DNA of 64,000 bases from CAZCGA01 sp964498075 (GTDB lineage Bacteria; Desulfobacterota; Binatia; HRBIN30), in the NCBI GenBank assembly GCA_964498075.1, contig CAZCGA010000014.1, forward strand, positions 1-64,000. The letters are read 5' to 3'. Under the pieces are notes generated by a model. That model saw nothing but the letters and a program-made list of their open reading frames with translations. It searched no databases and was not told the DNA's origin. A program made the position numbers and the translations under genes. Shown piece after piece: positions 19,433 to 30,888 of the stretch (position 1 is its first letter; every line of letters begins with the position of its first letter).

Positions 19433-19849
19433 TCACAACACCGGCATCTCTTCGGTCTGGTGGTCGACGGCGACCCCGTGAACGACGCCAGTGAAATCGA
19501 ATATGACCACCAGCGTATCGCGGTTGTCGAACTCGCGGCGATAGGTAAAGATCCGCTGGCGTGTGAACGGTTCCGTCACCGTGAAGGTCGAAGAGTTCTC
19601 CCGGCTGTATACATAGACGAAGACGTCGCCGTCGGTCTGGTGCGTGATCTGCGTCGGCGGACCGAAGCGCTGCAGAACCTCCGACTTGGTGGATTGTCCT
19701 TCCACGAGCTGGGAGGGATCGCCGTGGAGCGGAGCATTTTCATAGTAGCGGACGATGGTGCAACCGTTGGCGCACGCTGTGAGCGCCGCGAAGCACACAG
19801 CAGCGAGCACGCCCAACGGCTTGAACGACGCGGCGGTTCGCGAGATCAC
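19433..19849 (-). CDS. BamE/SmpA-like lipoprotein
   Basis: A 138-residue protein with a lipoprotein signal (VLAAVCFAALTAC, lipobox LTAC) followed by a BamE/OmlA-like unit with the signature EGQSTKSEVLQRFGPPTQI and a beta-rich end. BamE-like proteins help assemble outer-membrane proteins, but many paralogues have unknown targets. The gene lies 11 bases downstream of a related lipoprotein on the same strand, and converges with the PspC operon. No bam gene is nearby. Confidence 0.72.
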   Translation of the reverse strand: MISRTAASFKPLGVLAAVCFAALTACANGCTIVRYYENAPLHGDPSQLVEGQSTKSEVLQRFGPPTQITHQTDGDVFVYVYSRENSSTFTVTEPFTRQRIFTYRREFDNRDTLVVIFDFTGVVHGVAVDHQTEEMPVL

Positions 19850-19860
19850 CAGGGTCTCCT

Positions 19861-20340
19861 CTATCGTGACCAGAAGCCAAACCTGGGCAGCAGGTCGGTA
19901 TCCTTCGCGAAGGCGTAATCTTCAACGAGGTTGTCGCCGTTGAAGAAGATCAGCAGGGAGTCGTTCTTCTGGTCAAACTCGGCGTAGTTGAACACGATCG
20001 TGATGATGCCGAAGGCGTTGCCGCGCGAGAACGTGTAGCGGAAGTAGCGGGCGCCGACCAAGCGCTCGACGGGCGGCTTGTCGCCGCGCCGGCTGAGCAG
20101 CGGCTCGAACGGCACGCCGATGGCCACCAGCTCCCGTGATTCGATCTCTTGCGGCGGACCGAAGCGCTCGAGGATCTCCTGCTTGGTGGTCACCCCCCGC
20201 TGGATCGCGGCGATCTTCTGCCCGTCAAGCGGATGGTCACGATAGACGCGTCCCACGACGCAGCCGGGCAAGAGGCCGACTAGCAACACCAGGCGCAGCA
20301 ACTCGTTCGGGCGGAGCAGAAACGCTTCCTTCATCAGCAT
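19861..20340 (-). CDS. BamE/SmpA-like lipoprotein (paralogue)
   Basis: A 159-residue protein with a lipobox (LLVGLLPGC) and the same signature as the next gene: RGVTTKQEILERFGPPQEI. The ending differs (AGRYFRYTFSRGN-like then NDSLLIFFNGDNLVEDYAF), but the fold should match. A start two codons later (MKEAF) is equally possible. The two paralogues form a small operon; the mixed sequence after the common motif suggests separate partners. Confidence 0.7.
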   Translation of the reverse strand: MLMKEAFLLRPNELLRLVLLVGLLPGCVVGRVYRDHPLDGQKIAAIQRGVTTKQEILERFGPPQEIESRELVAIGVPFEPLLSRRGDKPPVERLVGARYFRYTFSRGNAFGIITIVFNYAEFDQKNDSLLIFFNGDNLVEDYAFAKDTDLLPRFGFWSR

Positions 20341-20365
20341 CCCCGACCATCCGCGACGGAGAAAG

Positions 20366-20671
20366 TCAACCCGGCCGGTCCGCGCAGCTCGGTGAACCTG
20401 AATCGACGAACGACGCCCGCCGCATCCGTTTCACGAACCGTACAGGCCGCTCCGGCAGCCGCCCGACCGGATCGATGAACTCCCATCGGGGGTTGTTCTT
20501 GTTGTAGGCGAGCGCGGGCCGCGCAAAGCGGAGACCGCGGCCCGTTGTTGCGCCCACAGCAATAACAGCGAGCATCAGGCCGAAGTACCTCAGGGTACGT
20601 TCCAAGTCGGTTCCCTCTGAACCCGTTTCGACGACTTCACGGTACCTTGACCTGCGGTCGTCGCGCAACAT
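20366..20671 (-). CDS. Possible small exported or membrane protein
   Basis: An open frame of up to 101 residues. A hydrophobic segment (YFGLMLAVIAVGATTG) followed by ARPALAYNKNNPRWEFIDPVGRLPERP gives a believable signal peptide or anchor. The start could be 20671 or ATG 20575, which leaves 69 residues. No family is recognised. It lies 25 bases upstream of the BamE-like pair on the same strand. Coding potential is uncertain because a GC-rich region often yields such frames. Confidence 0.35.
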   Translation of the reverse strand: MLRDDRRSRYREVVETGSEGTDLERTLRYFGLMLAVIAVGATTGRGLRFARPALAYNKNNPRWEFIDPVGRLPERPVRFVKRMRRASFVDSGSPSCADRPG

Positions 20672-20884
20672 CTGCACGCTTTTGTACAAGTGGTGGCTTC
20701 CCTCCCCCCTGTTGAGTGTCAACGCCTTACCGAGTGACTCGCTGGAACGACAAGCCGTGGATATCGGTGAGCGTCGGGCAAGACACCGTGCAGACCAACG
20801 GCAACCCGGACCGGGAATTGCTCGGCGAGGATGCCGCGCGTAAGGCGGCGCGCCGCAGTGGAGGGCGCCGCGGAGAGGGAGGTT

Positions 20885-21419
20885 ATGCATCGAGCGAATC
20901 ACATAGGCGTCGTCGTAGCAGCTCTTGTGGTAGGGCTGCAGGCGACGTGCGGGGCCACCANNNNNNNNNNNNNNNNNNNNNNNNNNNNNNNNNNNNNNNN
21001 NNNNNNNGACCCGGGAGGCGGCGAGCATCGTACACGCGACGGTGGCCGAGGTGCATTCGGGTCGCGACCAGTCGGGCTTACCCTCCACGTGGATTACCTT
21101 GAGCATCAACAACGCCTTCAAAGGAGCGCCGCCGGGCAGGCTCACGATCAAGCAATATGGCGTACAGGAGCGGCTCGCCGACGGTACGATGACACGGGTG
21201 GCCGGACTTCCGCGCTACTCCGTGGGCGACGAGGTCGTGCTCTTTCTGCATGCTGACAGCCGGCGTGGGTTCACTAGCCCGGTCGGGTTCGGCCAGGGAT
21301 GCTTTCGCGTCGATCGTACAAAACAATATCCCGTCGTCCGGAGCGATCTTTCGGGTCGTCAGCAAGACCTCGACGCGTTCTTCGCAGATGTCGTTCGACT
21401 TGCCGGCGCGGCCCAATGA
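20885..21419 (+). CDS. Exported protein of unknown function, split by assembly gap
   Basis: The start at 20885 (AGGGAGGTT upstream) opens a signal peptide (HIGVVVAALVVGLQATCGA) that runs into the N gap. After the gap a different frame continues in the style of one domain: EAASIVHATVAEVHSG, WITLSINNAFKGAP, GLPRYSVGDEVVLFLHADS, GFGQGCFRV, ending at 21419. Since the gap size is nominal, the frame change is probably an artefact and the two parts are one gene of about 175 residues. The stop overlaps the metalloprotease start, so the products probably act together outside the cytoplasm. I know no function for this domain. Confidence 0.6.
20961..21007. other. Assembly gap (47 N)
   Basis: A run of undetermined bases inside the exported-protein gene. 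Its length may be an estimate, so frames on either side need not agree. Confidence 0.99.
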
Positions 21420-23545
21420 TGGCGTCGATCATGGCCGGGCTGCGTCGCCTCTTCTTCAATCGGTGTGCTCTCGTATTGAGCGCGATGCTGGTCGTGTCGG
21501 CACCGGCGCAGGCTTACGGACCGCTGCTAGTCAACGGTGCGGGTGCGCCGCTGGTATGGACCACGATTCCAATTCCGTTCAACCCGGACCGCGGGCCGCT
21601 GGGCAAATTGGACAATGCCACCGCGGTGGCGCACGTGGGTGCGGACTTCGACGTCTGGGCGGCCGTGCCGACGTCAACCGTCCGCTTCGCCAACGCCGGC
21701 GCGATGCCGCTTGATGTGACCGTCAGCAACTACCAGCGCTACCTGGGGGTGTGCGGTGATGGGCTGAACCCGATCATCTTCGACACCAGCGGAAAGATCA
21801 CCGACGACCTTTTCGGATCAGGCGCCAACAACAGTGTCCTGGGATTCGCCGGTCCCGACTGCGCGACCGCGGTGCCTCCGGTGATCAGCGAAGGATCGGC
21901 GGTACTGAACGGCAAGTGGGTCGATGGCATCAGCTCAGCGACCAACCCGGAGATGCTCGTCGATGAGTTCGATGCCGTGCTCACCCATGAGTTCGGTCAT
22001 TACGTCAACCTCGATCACTCGCAGATCGGGCTGCAGGAGGCGTCTGACCTGGTCACGAGCAACGACAACGCGATCGCCACGATGTTTCCGATCTTGATCA
22101 ATGCGTCCGAGCAGCGAACGTTGAGTCTGGACGACGAAGTGTCCGTGTCGACGCTCTACCCGACGGAATCATTCGCGTCTTCGTACGGCACAATCAGCGG
22201 CAGCATCTTCCTGGCGAACGGGGTGACTCCGTTTCAAGGAGCGTACGTGATCGCACGCAACCTGGCGGACCCGCGGCTGACTGCTGTGGGTGTCGCCTCC
22301 GGAGCGCGCTTTTTCCCAACCCGCGCCGGCGGGCCGCCCGCCCCGGCGCTCGAGGGTCTTTACGAAATTCCTGGCTTGCCACCGGGCACGTATAGCCTGG
22401 AGATCGAAGCGATCGCCGCTTCATTCACCGATGGATCGAGCGTCGGCCCGCTCAATCCGCCGGCGCCGCTGCCCGGCCCGCCCGAGTTCTGGAACGGGGC
22501 CGACGAAGGCAACAGCGACGCATCCGACGACCCAACCGACTTCGTACCGTTCACTGTGAATGCGCACGCCACCGCGAGCGGCACGAACATCATCCTGAAC
22601 GCCCGCCAGTCTCCGGCGAACGATCAATGCGGCTCGCCGACCGTTGTCACGGCGCTGCCGTTTGCCGACACGATGGATACGACCGCGGCGACCTCGTCCG
22701 CCTCCGATCCATTGCAGTCTTGCACCTTCGGGTTTCCGGCAAGTAATGCGCGGAGCGTGTGGTACAGCTTCACGGCGCCCGCCGATGGCATTCTCGCGGT
22801 CGACACATTCGGGAGCAGCTACGACACTGTGGTCACCGCGCACAGCGGGACGTGTGGGGCGTTGGCGGAGATCGCGTGCAACGACGATGCGGCAGCCGGG
22901 CGGTTGTCTGAGATCGCCCTCACCGTGGCAGCCGGGCAAACGGTGCTGATCGAAGTCACCCAATTTTTCGGGGCGCCCGGCGGCGGGACGTTGAACGTGC
23001 ATGCCGACTTCATTTGCGGCGGCCCGGTTGCCGTCGATACACCCAAGATCGTGATCACCCGCTTGCACAGTCGGTCCGGCGATGCGCGGCTCACCTTTAG
23101 CGGAACGCTCACCCTGCCGTATCCGTTCACTCCCGCCGTTACTCCGTCGGCCACCGGCATGTTGGTGCTCATTGAGGACATGGCCGGTGGAGTGTTGAAC
23201 GTCACCATTCCGGGCGGAGCGTTCGGGTACACCGCCGGGATGGGCTGGCGGGCCAACCGCGCGCGCACGAAGTGGACGTACAGTAATCGGACACACCAAC
23301 CGCCGGGCGGTATCCGCCGGATCGTCATTCAGGACCAATCCAAGGTGATGCCTGGCCGCCTGAAGTTCACTGTGAGGGGCAGGGCTGGCTCCTACCCAGT
23401 GGTCTCGAGCCATCTGCCCTTGACCGGAATGATTGTTCTGGACGGACTGGCCGCGCAGCGCTGCGGCGAGCTCAGCTTTCCAGGGCCCGGCCCGGCTCCG
23501 TGCTGTACCATGAGCGTCGCTGCAACCAAGCTCACCTGCCGGTAA
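21416..23545 (+). CDS. Secreted metzincin-like metalloprotease with C-terminal beta domains
   Basis: A 709-residue exported protein. A signal peptide (LSAMLVVSAPAQA) precedes a matrixin-like catalytic domain with the zinc motif HEFGHYVNLDH (His191, Glu192, His195, His201). The usual Gly of HExxHxxGxxH is Asn here, a variant that can still bind zinc. A carboxypeptidase-regulatory-like beta sandwich (GTISGSIFL ... GLYEIPGLPPGTYSLEIEA) follows at about 265-345. Then comes a jelly-roll-type region (SVWYSFTAPADGILAVDTFGSSYDT) resembling pre-peptidase domains, and an unassigned tail. ATG codons at 21416 and 21419 overlap the preceding stop. It probably cleaves extracellular proteins. Confidence 0.78.
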   Translation: MMASIMAGLRRLFFNRCALVLSAMLVVSAPAQAYGPLLVNGAGAPLVWTTIPIPFNPDRGPLGKLDNATAVAHVGADFDVWAAVPTSTVRFANAGAMPLDVTVSNYQRYLGVCGDGLNPIIFDTSGKITDDLFGSGANNSVLGFAGPDCATAVPPVISEGSAVLNGKWVDGISSATNPEMLVDEFDAVLTHEFGHYVNLDHSQIGLQEASDLVTSNDNAIATMFPILINASEQRTLSLDDEVSVSTLYPTESFASSYGTISGSIFLANGVTPFQGAYVIARNLADPRLTAVGVASGARFFPTRAGGPPAPALEGLYEIPGLPPGTYSLEIEAIAASFTDGSSVGPLNPPAPLPGPPEFWNGADEGNSDASDDPTDFVPFTVNAHATASGTNIILNARQSPANDQCGSPTVVTALPFADTMDTTAATSSASDPLQSCTFGFPASNARSVWYSFTAPADGILAVDTFGSSYDTVVTAHSGTCGALAEIACNDDAAAGRLSEIALTVAAGQTVLIEVTQFFGAPGGGTLNVHADFICGGPVAVDTPKIVITRLHSRSGDARLTFSGTLTLPYPFTPAVTPSATGMLVLIEDMAGGVLNVTIPGGAFGYTAGMGWRANRARTKWTYSNRTHQPPGGIRRIVIQDQSKVMPGRLKFTVRGRAGSYPVVSSHLPLTGMIVLDGLAAQRCGELSFPGPGPAPCCTMSVAATKLTCR

Positions 23546-23643
23546 TTTGCGAGGCGACCCGCTCCGAACCGGGTCGCACCTCCGACTGCTTCGCAGATTT
23601 CATTTGTATCGGCAGCGCCGATCGCGCTAAGACAGCACCCATC

Positions 23644-26391
<2,748 letters not shown>

Positions 26392-26422
26392 GGGGAAGAC
26401 AACAGACTCAGAGACGACAGAC

Positions 26423-28366
26423 ATGAGCTCCAACGACGCACGCGAAGTTGAGCTGGCGCTGCTGCGGCCGCTCAGTCGGCAGTTCCCCAGCATCGATGCA
26501 GCGGTGGCCGAGATCGCCAAGTTGTCGGCGGCGCTGACGCTGCCGAAGGGAGCGGTGCACGTCCTCAGCGACGTGCACGGCGAGGACGTCAAGCTCCGGC
26601 ACGTCATCAACAACGCCTCGGGGACGTTGCGTGCCCTGGTCGAACGGCAGTTCGCCGGGCGGCTCACACCCGTCCAGGTCCAAGAGTTCCTCAGCTTGAT
26701 CTTCTACCCGGCCGAGATGTTGGAGCGCTTGGCGCCCGCCCTCCGAGACCCGCAGGCGTTGCGCCGCTTCGCGCACCAAACGCTCGGCAACCTCTTCGAG
26801 CTGGTGCGCGTCCTGGCCCGGCGTTACAGCGTCCGGCATGTGATGCAGACGTTCCCGGCGGAGTACGCCGAGGTCTTGCGCGAGCTGGACGCGGAGCCGA
26901 CGAATGAACGCGGCGGCACCTTCGACGGCATCCTCGACGTCCTCATCCGTCACGACCGCGCCCTCCATCTGATTCGCCTGGCCGTGCGCGTGGTGCGCGA
27001 CCTGGCCATCGAAGAGGTGATCGTCGCCGGCGACTGCTTCGACCGCGGCCCACGCGGCGACCGGATCATCGAGCACCTGCGGCATCAGCCCAACGTCGCC
27101 TTCACCTGGGGGAACCACGACGCCGGCTGGCTCGGCGCCTGCCTGGGCCAGGAGGCGCTGATCGCCCATGTCCTACGGCTGTCGCTGCGCTACCGTCGTC
27201 TGTCACAGCTCGAAGAGGGCTACGGCATCACCCTGCAGCCGCTCGAACACTTGGTGCGTACGGTCTACGCCGATGATCCGGCGGAATGCTTCAAGACCCG
27301 CGGCACCGGGCTGCGCGAGGATCTGACCATGGCGCGCATGCACAAGGCGGCCGCCATCCTGCAGTTCAAGCTGGAGGGGCAGACTATCGCTCGCAATCCG
27401 CATTGGAACCTGGAGCACCGCCGGCTGCTGCACCGCATCGATCACACCGCCGGAACCATCGAGATCGACGGCGCCGTCTGGCCGCTGCGCGATCGGCACT
27501 TTCCGACCATCGATCCGGCGCACCCGTACGAGCTGTCCGCCGAGGAACGGCGCTGCATGGATCGTCTCCGCCAGTCGTTCCTCACCAGCCGGCCACTGTG
27601 GGAGCACATGCGTTTCCTGGTCGAGCATGGATCGATGTACTTGATCCGCGACCGCCATCTCATCTTTCACGGCTGCGTGGCGGTCGACGACAGCGGCGAG
27701 TTCCTGCGCTTCAGCGTCGACGGCGAACCGTTGCGGGGCCGCGCGCTGTTCGAAGCCCTCACCCGCGCCGTCATCCGTGCCTTCGACAACCCGACCGATC
27801 CCGACCGCGATCTCTTCTGGTACCTGTGGAGCGGGCCGCTCTCGCCGTTGTTCGGCAAGGACCGCATCACCACGCTGGAACGCGATCTGGTCGCCGACAA
27901 GACGACACACAAGGAAACGAAGAATCCCTACTTCAAGCTCATCCACGAGGTGTCGTTCTGCGAGCGCGTGCTGGCGGAGTTCGGCGTCGACCCGCGTGAG
28001 GGCCTCATCGTCAACGGCCACGTACCCGTGCATATCGAGGAAGGCGAATCGCCGCTCAAGCGCAGCGGCAAGGCGATCACCATCGACGGCGCCTTCTCCG
28101 AAGCCTACGGCGACCACGGCTTCACGCTGGTGATCGAGTCGGAGCGGACGTTCCTCGCCAAGCACCATCACTTCGACTCGGTGGAGGCCGCCGTACGCGA
28201 CGGCATCGACATCATCCCGGAGATCTCCGTCGTGCGCGAATGGAACCCGCCCCGCCGCGTTGGCGATACGGAACGTGGCGTCGAGGTTCGTGCCGAGACT
28301 GCCTTGCTGGAGAACCTCGTTGCTGCCTACCGGGCGAACGTGCTGCGACCAAGCGCTACAGCGTGA
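26423..28366 (+). CDS. fbp: Fructose-1,6-bisphosphatase class III
   Basis: A 647-residue phosphatase of the class III family (calcineurin-like metallophosphatase), which removes the 1-phosphate of fructose-1,6-bisphosphate in gluconeogenesis. Metal-site motifs are LSDVHGE, AGDCFDRGPRGD and WGNHDAGW; NGHVPVHIEEGESPLKRSG is the family C-terminal signature. ATG 26423 begins the conserved part; an in-frame GTG at 26381 overlaps the glucosidase stop. A decayed copy of its 3' end occurs at 30.6-30.8 kb. Class III enzymes are best known from Firmicutes, so horizontal origin is possible. Confidence 0.92.
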   Translation: MSSNDAREVELALLRPLSRQFPSIDAAVAEIAKLSAALTLPKGAVHVLSDVHGEDVKLRHVINNASGTLRALVERQFAGRLTPVQVQEFLSLIFYPAEMLERLAPALRDPQALRRFAHQTLGNLFELVRVLARRYSVRHVMQTFPAEYAEVLRELDAEPTNERGGTFDGILDVLIRHDRALHLIRLAVRVVRDLAIEEVIVAGDCFDRGPRGDRIIEHLRHQPNVAFTWGNHDAGWLGACLGQEALIAHVLRLSLRYRRLSQLEEGYGITLQPLEHLVRTVYADDPAECFKTRGTGLREDLTMARMHKAAAILQFKLEGQTIARNPHWNLEHRRLLHRIDHTAGTIEIDGAVWPLRDRHFPTIDPAHPYELSAEERRCMDRLRQSFLTSRPLWEHMRFLVEHGSMYLIRDRHLIFHGCVAVDDSGEFLRFSVDGEPLRGRALFEALTRAVIRAFDNPTDPDRDLFWYLWSGPLSPLFGKDRITTLERDLVADKTTHKETKNPYFKLIHEVSFCERVLAEFGVDPREGLIVNGHVPVHIEEGESPLKRSGKAITIDGAFSEAYGDHGFTLVIESERTFLAKHHHFDSVEAAVRDGIDIIPEISVVREWNPPRRVGDTERGVEVRAETALLENLVAAYRANVLRPSATA

Positions 28367-28446
28367 GTGCGGCGCGGGCCGGGGGGGTGCTTTGTGCACG
28401 TTCGAGCCAGCTGGTACAAGTCAGGCCGCAGCATCGGGAGAAGCTT

Positions 28447-28707
28447 GTGCCGATCATTTCGATATTCCTCGGCATCATCGTTCGCATCTTCCACGATGAT
28501 CATCCGCCGCCGCACTTCCACGTCGAATACGCCGAGTACAACGCGATCGTGAAGATTGAGGACGGGCGGTTGCTGGCGGGCCGGCTCCCGCCCAGGGCGG
28601 CACGTCTGGTTGAGGAGTGGCGTCGGCTTCGTTTGCATCGGATACGGCGATGCTGGGATGATGCCCAGGCCGGTAAGTCGCCCAAACGCATTCCGCCATT
28701 GGTGTAG
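28447..28707 (+). CDS. DUF4160 family protein
   Basis: An 86-residue protein with the DUF4160 core IVRIFHDDHPPPHFHVEY and GRLPPRAARLVEEW. A GTG start is preceded by GGGAG. It is followed after 10 bases by a DUF2442 protein, the common partner. Such pairs behave like toxin-antitoxin or regulatory modules in genomes, but I know of no proven mechanism. They open the accessory segment after fbp. Confidence 0.82.
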   Translation: MPIISIFLGIIVRIFHDDHPPPHFHVEYAEYNAIVKIEDGRLLAGRLPPRAARLVEEWRRLRLHRIRRCWDDAQAGKSPKRIPPLV

Positions 28708-28717
28708 AAGAGGGCCT

Positions 28718-28993
28718 ATGAAATTGGGAACGAGTATCAAGCGCATCATCCGTGTCAACCCCGAAACCTTCCGTGTCACACTCGAGTTCACTGACGGATT
28801 CCGCGAGACAGTGGACCTCCGTTTCTTGTTTGAGCATCCCAGACGGAAGCCGTTGGTTCTAGAAATACTGAGGGGGCAGCTCTTCACCCGATGCTTCGTC
28901 GAGTCGGGTGCCCTCGCCTGGCCGAACGGGTACGAGCTCTGTCCGGACGCCATTCGCAACTGGATCCAGGAGTCAAAGCGGCGCGCCGCGTAA
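28718..28993 (+). CDS. DUF2442 family protein
   Basis: A 91-residue protein matching DUF2442 (FRVTLEFTDGFRETVDLRFLF ... ALAWPNGYELCPDAIRNW), a small domain usually encoded beside DUF4160. It is in tandem with the DUF4160 gene, 10 bases apart. The role is unknown, and a DNA-binding antitoxin-like function is only inference from co-occurrence. Confidence 0.82.
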   Translation: MKLGTSIKRIIRVNPETFRVTLEFTDGFRETVDLRFLFEHPRRKPLVLEILRGQLFTRCFVESGALAWPNGYELCPDAIRNWIQESKRRAA

Positions 28994-29033
28994 GGCGCTC
29001 GGCGACGTAGCCTGGTGGCGTGTCCACCATGTC

Positions 29034-29645
29034 ATGAGTTCGGATCGGGACCTCATTCGTGACCGGTTCGGGAAGCGCTTTGTGAGCGCAGGTGAGTTTT
29101 CGGCGTACGCCCAAAGCTTGCGGATCGTACAGAGTCCCTTTCAAGACGGTCTTCTCCAGTTTCTCGAGAGGGAGCGTCTCTTGGTGCCAATCTGCCGGAT
29201 GCGCTACCCAGCGGAGATACACCGTCACTTCAAAGGGATCGTGTATCCCGAATCGGAGGACTCTGATCTTCCCCAAGAAACAGATGAAGCCCGGTTGAAC
29301 GGCGCCTTCGAGCTCTATGATCGGCTCCGACTCTGGGGAGTTTCTCGCTCCAAGTCCTGGCCATGGCCGCAGTTCCATCCGTTTGATCTCATTGAGCCAG
29401 CGTACAGGGAGTTCGTCGAGACCGACGTTGCCGGCCAGCCATTCCAACCCTGGGACCACTTTCGGGTGCAAGTCGGGACGAGCGACGGTGAGCCCATATA
29501 CGACCGCAACGCAGTCAGAACCCTGTATCACTATTGGCAGGTCTTCATGCTTGCCGAGATCATGGGGATGGGCGTCACAACTGTCGGCGATTTCCGCGAT
29601 GCGGAACTGTTCCACGCCGTACTTGACGGCAAGGTGCGCACCTGA
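29034..29645 (+). CDS. Unknown protein, probably truncated by a frameshift
   Basis: A 203-residue protein beginning MSSDRDLIRDRFGKRFVSAG with no recognised domain. Conserved-looking features are LLQFLERERLLVPICRMRYP and the aromatic-rich WPWPQFHPFDLIEPAYREF. Immediately after the stop another frame continues for about 48 codons in similar composition (LSLRGFSRDEVFQLIEVLL), suggesting the original gene ran on and was broken by a one- or two-base indel near 29640. It follows the DUF4160/DUF2442 pair. No function can be assigned. Confidence 0.5.
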   Translation: MSSDRDLIRDRFGKRFVSAGEFSAYAQSLRIVQSPFQDGLLQFLERERLLVPICRMRYPAEIHRHFKGIVYPESEDSDLPQETDEARLNGAFELYDRLRLWGVSRSKSWPWPQFHPFDLIEPAYREFVETDVAGQPFQPWDHFRVQVGTSDGEPIYDRNAVRTLYHYWQVFMLAEIMGMGVTTVGDFRDAELFHAVLDGKVRT

Positions 29646-29847
29646 GCCTCCGTGGCTTTTCCCGTGATGAAGTTTTCCAGCTCATCGAGGTCCTTCTGAG
29701 AGCCACTGTGCTCACGGCGTTGACCTGCCCCCAGAGCTGGTCCGCCCATTGTGAGAGTTCGATCCGCTTGTCGTCGCTGCAGGGCTGAAAGCACAGGGGG
29801 CCTTACAGACGATGCCTTGTGCCGCCTCTCGCGGAGCCGCACCTCCA

Positions 29848-30096
29848 TTAGATTCGGGCGCCGCGCTTGCTGTTGCACGTACCACAGAGAATTCGAAGGT
29901 TCTCAGCTGTGACTACCGTAGGCTCCTCAGATGCTGACGGCTTGGTGGGTGGCACTCTAGCGGGCTCCAGCTGAGCCAGAGCTACAAACCAGCGATGCGC
30001 ACCGTTCATCAAACAATAGTACTTCCCTTCGCAATACCCGACTCGCACCGTTCTCTCTTGCTTGAATGAGTAGTGCTGACTCTGACACGCCCCCAC
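29848..30096 (-). pseudogene. HNH-nuclease-like C-terminal fragment
   Basis: An open frame of 82 residues ending ENLRILCGTCNSKRGARI, which resembles the second half of an HNH endonuclease motif (ENLxxLCxxCNxxKG). The first histidine half is not clearly present; instead the frame holds KYYCLMNGAHRWFVAL, shared with a second fragment 300 bases away. Probably a decayed remnant. Confidence 0.4.
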
Positions 30097-30233
30097 TTGA
30101 AACGGTAAATCGACGATGCGCCAACCCGCTACAGCTCCCTCACCTTCATAGTGAATCTAATGTGAAGAGAGCAGCTGTTCCGCAACCTCGGACACGGGCT
30201 CCGTACCGAGGGCCGCGAGCACGTTTATGATAG

Positions 30234-30488
30234 CTATCGCTCAGGCACGTCAAACGGGGAAGTACGGCGGCTTTTCATCGCGGGTATTTCAATGATTGCA
30301 ACGAACCAGCGATGCATGCCCTTGGCCAAGCAGTAGTACTGTGGCCCAATAGCAGGTGTTCGGGGCCCTCGGCCAAGTCTCCCCAGTCCGAATGCGCGCT
30401 GATCGGAAAAATCTGCCACCCTGGGATCGGCCCCGAGCTTATAGGTGGTGGATTGCCCCGCCAGCTCGCGCGACGTCGGAACATCCAA
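30234..30488 (-). pseudogene. Fragment sharing a YYCL-HRWFVA motif with its neighbour
   Basis: A minus-strand frame of 84 residues containing QYYCLAKGMHRWFVAI, closely similar to KYYCLMNGAHRWFVAL at 29.98-30.04 kb in both DNA and protein. The surrounding residues do not match any family I know. It is likely a second decayed copy. Confidence 0.35.
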
Positions 30489-30605
30489 TCAATGTCCTCA
30501 ACCAAGCGAGGAAGAAAGCGCGCGCCACCCACGAGGGCCCCTTCTGGCACCTGGCCGGCTGCATTGCAAACACCGCAAACTTTTCGTGGGCCGTAGAACC
30601 AAAGC

Positions 30606-30832
30606 GGGCACCGTTCTGCGCGCGCGTCTTGGCGGAGTTCGACCTCCATTCGCTTGACGACACCATCGTCAACGGCGACGTGCCCATCGGTACTGCCCTT
30701 TCGGAGAGAACCGAGCCCTCCCCATCGAGGAAGGCGAGTCACCGCTCAAGCGGAGCGGGAAAGCGATCACGATCGACGCGCCTTCCCCGAGGCCTACGGC
30801 GACCACGGCTTCACGCTGGTCGTCTTGCTTGA
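30606..30832 (+). pseudogene. Decayed duplicate of the fbp 3' end
   Basis: Read across two frames, the segment gives FCARVLAEFDLHSLDDTIVNGDVP, then PIEEGESPLKRSGKAITID, then FPEAYGDHGFTLVV. These match FCERVLAEF, IVNGHVPVHIEEGESPLKRSGKAITIDG and AFSEAYGDHGFTLVI of the intact fbp. At least two frameshifts and no phosphatase core make it non-functional. It lies directly before the alcohol dehydrogenase. Confidence 0.8.
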
Positions 30833-30888
30833 CACACGCGTGCGGTGCGGGGCATGGTATCACCGTTTCGCTTTCACCGAGAAGACAC

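Larger units (their letters stand above)
29646..30888. other. Decayed accessory stretch without intact genes
   Basis: About 1.2 kb between the frameshifted unknown gene and the alcohol dehydrogenase. It holds the tail of the broken frame, an HNH-like minus-strand fragment, two related minus-strand copies of a YYCL-HRWFVA motif, and a broken copy of the fbp 3' end. I see no tRNA, insertion-sequence end or intact promoter. Confidence 0.6.

Noticed and set aside
20700..20884. Possible cyclic-di-GMP riboswitch before the exported-protein gene
   Set aside because: Only a loose GACAAGCC-like string was found; the GEMM core and paired stems are missing.
20366..21151. Open frame spanning the N run on the minus strand
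   Set aside because: It crosses undetermined bases and the plus strand has a better signal peptide and domain; only the last 101 codons were kept as a weak candidate.
26408..28399. Long antisense frames opposite fbp
   Set aside because: They are shadows of fbp, which has complete phosphatase motifs on the plus strand.
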